Positions 6,239 to 7,988 of a DNA stretch of 7,988 nt are shown piece by piece. Origin of the DNA: Candidatus Firestoneibacteriota bacterium (GTDB taxonomy: Bacteria > Oederibacteriota > JAAXVQ01). A program made the translations under genes and the position numbers. The notes beneath the pieces were generated by a model. That model had not been told where the DNA came from and searched no databases. It saw only the letters and a list, made by a program, of their open reading frames with translations. The first letter of the stretch is position 1. Every line of letters begins with the position of its first letter. Location of the stretch: the NCBI GenBank assembly GCA_013335425.1, contig JAAXVQ010000081.1, positions 1 to 7,988 on the forward strand, read 5' to 3'.

Positions 6239-6247
6239 TGTTAAAAT
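6239..6247 (+). promoter_or_regulatory. predicted extended -10 of the DUF4389 gene
   Basis: TGTTAAAAT (TG at 6239-6240, TAAAAT at 6242-6247) matches the extended -10 form seen upstream of the anti-sigma gene. No good -35 hexamer is found 16-18 bases upstream, which is usual for extended -10 promoters. Transcription would start near 6254, giving a leader of about 36 bases. Confidence 0.5.
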
Positions 6248-6289
6248 TTTGCGGCAGTTTCATGCATCCTCGCAGGAGGCAGACAGTTT

Positions 6290-6886
6290 ATGGACACTTC
6301 GGCAGCCTATCCGGTCAAGCTCACCATCGAGTATCCCGATCGCGACTTGAATCGGGTCACCTCTTTTTTTCGCATGTTTACCGCCATTCCCATTTGGATC
6401 GTGGCCGGGTTGTTGCTGGCCAACATGGGCAAGGGCTTGTCGTTTCTTTTCCTGCCTACCTTGTTGATGATTACCTTCCGGCAAAAATATCCCCGGTGGT
6501 GGTTTGATTGGAATTTTAATTTAAGTCAATTTTTGCTGCGCGTCGGGGCCTACACCGCCTTGTTGACCGACGTTTACCCCTCGACGGACGAAAGCCAGGG
6601 TGTACATTTGACCCTGCCCTACCCGGAGGTTGCCCGGGAATTGAACCCCTGGCTGCCCTGGGTCAAATGGCTTTTGGTTCTGCCGCATTATTTCGTACTG
6701 GCTTTTTTCAATCTGGCCGCGGTGTTGCTGGTGTTGGCCGCCTGGGTGGCCATTCTTTTCACCGGTCGTTTTCCTGCCGTACTGTTTGTTCCCCTCGTGG
6801 GAGTGGCCCGCTGGAATTTCCGGGTTTTGGCCTATGCCTTTTTACTGACCACCGATGTCTATCCGCCGTTTCGTTTGGCCGAATAA
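6290..6886 (+). CDS. DUF4389-type integral membrane protein, internally duplicated
   Basis: The product is a 198-aa hydrophobic protein of the DUF4389 type, whose biochemical function is not known to me. The diagnostic ending is LFTGRFP...RWNFRVLAYAFLL followed by DVYPPF (157-194). The first half carries a related pattern: IEYPDRDLNRVTSFFRMFTAIP, a membrane span, FRQKYP, then LRVGAYTALLTDVYP (83-97). The second half repeats this as LPYPEV...WLLVLPHYFVL, spans, and the final DVYPPF. Roughly four membrane segments are visible (about 28-45, 49-63, 126-157, 163-186). The protein therefore looks like two DUF4389-like units in tandem, the second better preserved. AGGAGG (6274-6279) lies ten bases before the ATG. 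It is divergent from polX and followed 70 bases later by the DUF3078 barrel gene on the same strand, so the two may be co-transcribed. The family call is by remembered motif pattern. Confidence 0.8.
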   Translation: MDTSAAYPVKLTIEYPDRDLNRVTSFFRMFTAIPIWIVAGLLLANMGKGLSFLFLPTLLMITFRQKYPRWWFDWNFNLSQFLLRVGAYTALLTDVYPSTDESQGVHLTLPYPEVARELNPWLPWVKWLLVLPHYFVLAFFNLAAVLLVLAAWVAILFTGRFPAVLFVPLVGVARWNFRVLAYAFLLTTDVYPPFRLAE

Positions 6887-6908
6887 AGATCAAGTTCGCG
6901 GTTTAAAT

Positions 6909-6923
6909 CGGTCCATTGGACCG
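6909..6923. promoter_or_regulatory. perfect 15-nt palindrome upstream of the barrel gene, candidate operator
   Basis: CGGTCCATTGGACCG has two 7-bp arms around a single central T, 33 bases before the ATG at 6957. As RNA it would form a 6-bp stem with a three-base ATT loop. There is no T-run, so a terminator is unlikely. GCGGT at 6898-6902 could pair alternatively with ACCGC at 6920-6924, and AAAGCTTT (6925-6932) is another small palindrome beside it. A dimeric repressor site is the simplest reading. Confidence 0.4.
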
Positions 6924-6956
6924 CAAAGCTTTCAAATAAATTACTGGAGGTCAACT

Positions 6957-7910
6957 ATGCAGAACCACAAATCGGTTTTGGCCATCATGCTGGCCATGAG
7001 TTTGGGCGCAATTGTTTCAACGGCTTGGGGTGCCGAGCCCCCTGCGGGACCCGCGCCGGGGACGGTCGCACCGCCGGCGGCCGTATCTGCGGCAGTTCCC
7101 ACACCGGCACCGACACCGCAGTATGGGTGGAATCAGGATATACTTTCGAAGGCCGGTCTATCCCAGAGTCGTTTCGACAATTGGGCGCAGGGCGGAGAAG
7201 AGTCCCTCGCTTGGCAGGTTTCGTTTTTGGGGAAAGTGGCCGACGATGAAGCCGACTATAATTGGGGCACGACCTTGAAAATGGGGTTCGGACAATTCAA
7301 GTCCGGGAATGCGGAATTGAAAAAAACTACGGACGAAATTGTTTTGGACAGCGTAGTGGTCTACAAGCTGGGTATCCAGGTGGACCCCTATGTTTCGCTG
7401 AAGGGTCTTACCCAATTTGCGAGCGGGTACGATTATTCCCTCCCGGAAAAAGTGCAGACCTCCGCTTTTCTGGATCCGGGGTATTTCATTGAGAGCCTGG
7501 GCTTCGGATACACCCGTCCGGAAGTGTTCAATACACGCCTGGGCTTCGCGGTACGGGAGACGGTCACCAAAGATTTCCCCCACTATGCCGACAATCCCGA
7601 AACGGCGGATGTTGAAAAAACCAAGGTGGAGCCCGGCATGGAATCGGTCACCAGCTTGAACCTAAAGCTCAACGAATTGATGCGTTTCACCACCAACCTG
7701 GCGTTGTTTTCCAATTTCAAAGCCGCGGACCAAATCGTCGTACGCTGGGACAACATGGTGAGCGTCACGCTCACCCAATATATTACGGCCGGGTTTGATT
7801 GGCAGTTGTTTTACGACAAGACCGTCTCTGTCCGCCGCCAGCTTTCGCAAATGTTGACTGTGGGCTTGGCGTATCAATTTTCCAGCAAAGACCAAGCAGC
7901 GGTGAAATAG
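6957..7910 (+). CDS. DUF3078-type outer-membrane beta-barrel protein
   Basis: The product is 317 aa with a signal peptide: a basic start, then a hydrophobic stretch LAIMLAMSLGAIV (8-20), with likely cleavage near residues 23-26 (STAWGA). A Pro/Ala-rich, low-complexity linker follows (about 27-54). The body opens with SQSRFDNWAQGGEESL (69-84), the characteristic 'SQ..F.NW..GGe.Sl' motif of DUF3078 proteins. It continues with alternating amphipathic strands, including GTTLKMGFGQFK, KKTTDEIVLDSVVVYK, LTQFASGYDY and a final LTVGLAYQF. The strand pattern and secretion signal indicate an outer-membrane barrel; the cargo or partner is unknown. The start at 6957 has GGAGG (6946-6950) six bases upstream. 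A longer reading from 6855 would begin inside the DUF4389 gene and put 34 residues before the signal peptide. A hairpin terminator follows the stop. Confidence 0.8.
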   Translation: MQNHKSVLAIMLAMSLGAIVSTAWGAEPPAGPAPGTVAPPAAVSAAVPTPAPTPQYGWNQDILSKAGLSQSRFDNWAQGGEESLAWQVSFLGKVADDEADYNWGTTLKMGFGQFKSGNAELKKTTDEIVLDSVVVYKLGIQVDPYVSLKGLTQFASGYDYSLPEKVQTSAFLDPGYFIESLGFGYTRPEVFNTRLGFAVRETVTKDFPHYADNPETADVEKTKVEPGMESVTSLNLKLNELMRFTTNLALFSNFKAADQIVVRWDNMVSVTLTQYITAGFDWQLFYDKTVSVRRQLSQMLTVGLAYQFSSKDQAAVK

Positions 7911-7912
7911 CC

Positions 7913-7935
7913 GCCCGCACCCCTGCGGGCATTTT
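7913..7935 (+). terminator. probable intrinsic terminator after the barrel gene
   Basis: GCCCGCA (7913-7919) and TGCGGGC (7924-7930) form a perfect 7-bp G/C-rich stem with a CCCC loop, followed by ATTTT (7931-7935). It begins two bases after the barrel gene's stop codon. The T-run is short, so efficiency is uncertain, but position and form fit a rho-independent terminator that separates the barrel gene from the next one. Confidence 0.6.
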
Positions 7936-7960
7936 GGTGGAAAGAAGAAAGGAGGGCGTT

Positions 7961-7988
7961 ATGGACCCGTTGGAAAAAGCTAAAAAAT
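7961..7988 (+). CDS. start of an unidentified gene, cut by the window end
   Basis: An ATG at 7961 begins MDPLEKAKK and stays open to the window edge. A strong ribosome site, AAAGGAGGG (7948-7956), sits just upstream. Nine residues are too few to name a product. The charged start gives no sign of a signal peptide. Confidence 0.55.

Noticed and set aside
6916..6942. TTGGAC-15 bp-TAAATT as a promoter for the barrel gene
   Set aside because: Both hexamers match poorly, the spacer is short, and the implied transcription start would fall at the ribosome site. It is not counted as a promoter.
6855..6956. ATG at 6855 as the start of the barrel gene
   Set aside because: It would overlap the end of the DUF4389 gene and bury the signal peptide 34 residues in. 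The ATG at 6957 has GGAGG six bases upstream.
1..7988. CRISPR array, tRNA/rRNA genes, insertion sequence, toxin-antitoxin or defence cassette
   Set aside because: I read both strands for regular direct repeats, transposase or integrase motifs and tRNA-like cloverleaf ends, and saw none.

Overview
The window looks like chromosomal DNA from a Gram-negative bacterium of moderately high G+C, outside the well-studied Proteobacteria. The last complete gene encodes a signal-peptide-bearing outer-membrane barrel of the DUF3078 type. The helicase is PcrA-like with an RNA-polymerase-binding tail, and an RsbW-like anti-sigma kinase is present. No rRNA, tRNA or lineage-specific marker is here. An uncultured phylum such as Omnitrophota or Elusimicrobiota is only a guess from gene style.

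Region 1 (1-3754, all + strand) is housekeeping. It holds the 3' end of truB (tRNA pseudouridine-55 synthase), then ribF (bifunctional riboflavin kinase/FAD synthetase) one base later. A small HU/IHF-type nucleoid protein follows, and its last codons overlap the start of a full-length PcrA/UvrD helicase. The tight spacing suggests co-transcription of truB-ribF and of HU-pcrA.

Region 2 (3755-6289) holds a free-standing RsbW-like HATPase (anti-sigma/serine kinase) on the + strand. Its promoter-like sequence is so close to the ATG that the mRNA may be leaderless. A PolX DNA polymerase with a complete PHP exonuclease domain lies on the - strand, converging on it. The 155-bp gap between them carries two GCTTGC-centred REP-like palindromes and a repeated GGTGATTCAT edge, one copy of which contains the polX stop codon. 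Upstream of polX, a 164-bp divergent control region has an extended -10 promoter on each strand and a long imperfect inverted repeat.

Region 3 (6290-7988, + strand) is envelope-related. It holds a DUF4389 membrane protein that looks internally duplicated, then the DUF3078 barrel protein preceded by a perfect 15-nt palindrome. A terminator-like hairpin follows, and then the first codons of another gene cut by the window end.

There is no mobile element, CRISPR array, phage gene or obvious defence cassette. The parts most worth a second look are the intergenic palindromes, the orphan anti-sigma kinase with an altered G2 box, the HU protein lacking its arm-tip proline, and the DUF4389-DUF3078 pair of unknown function.
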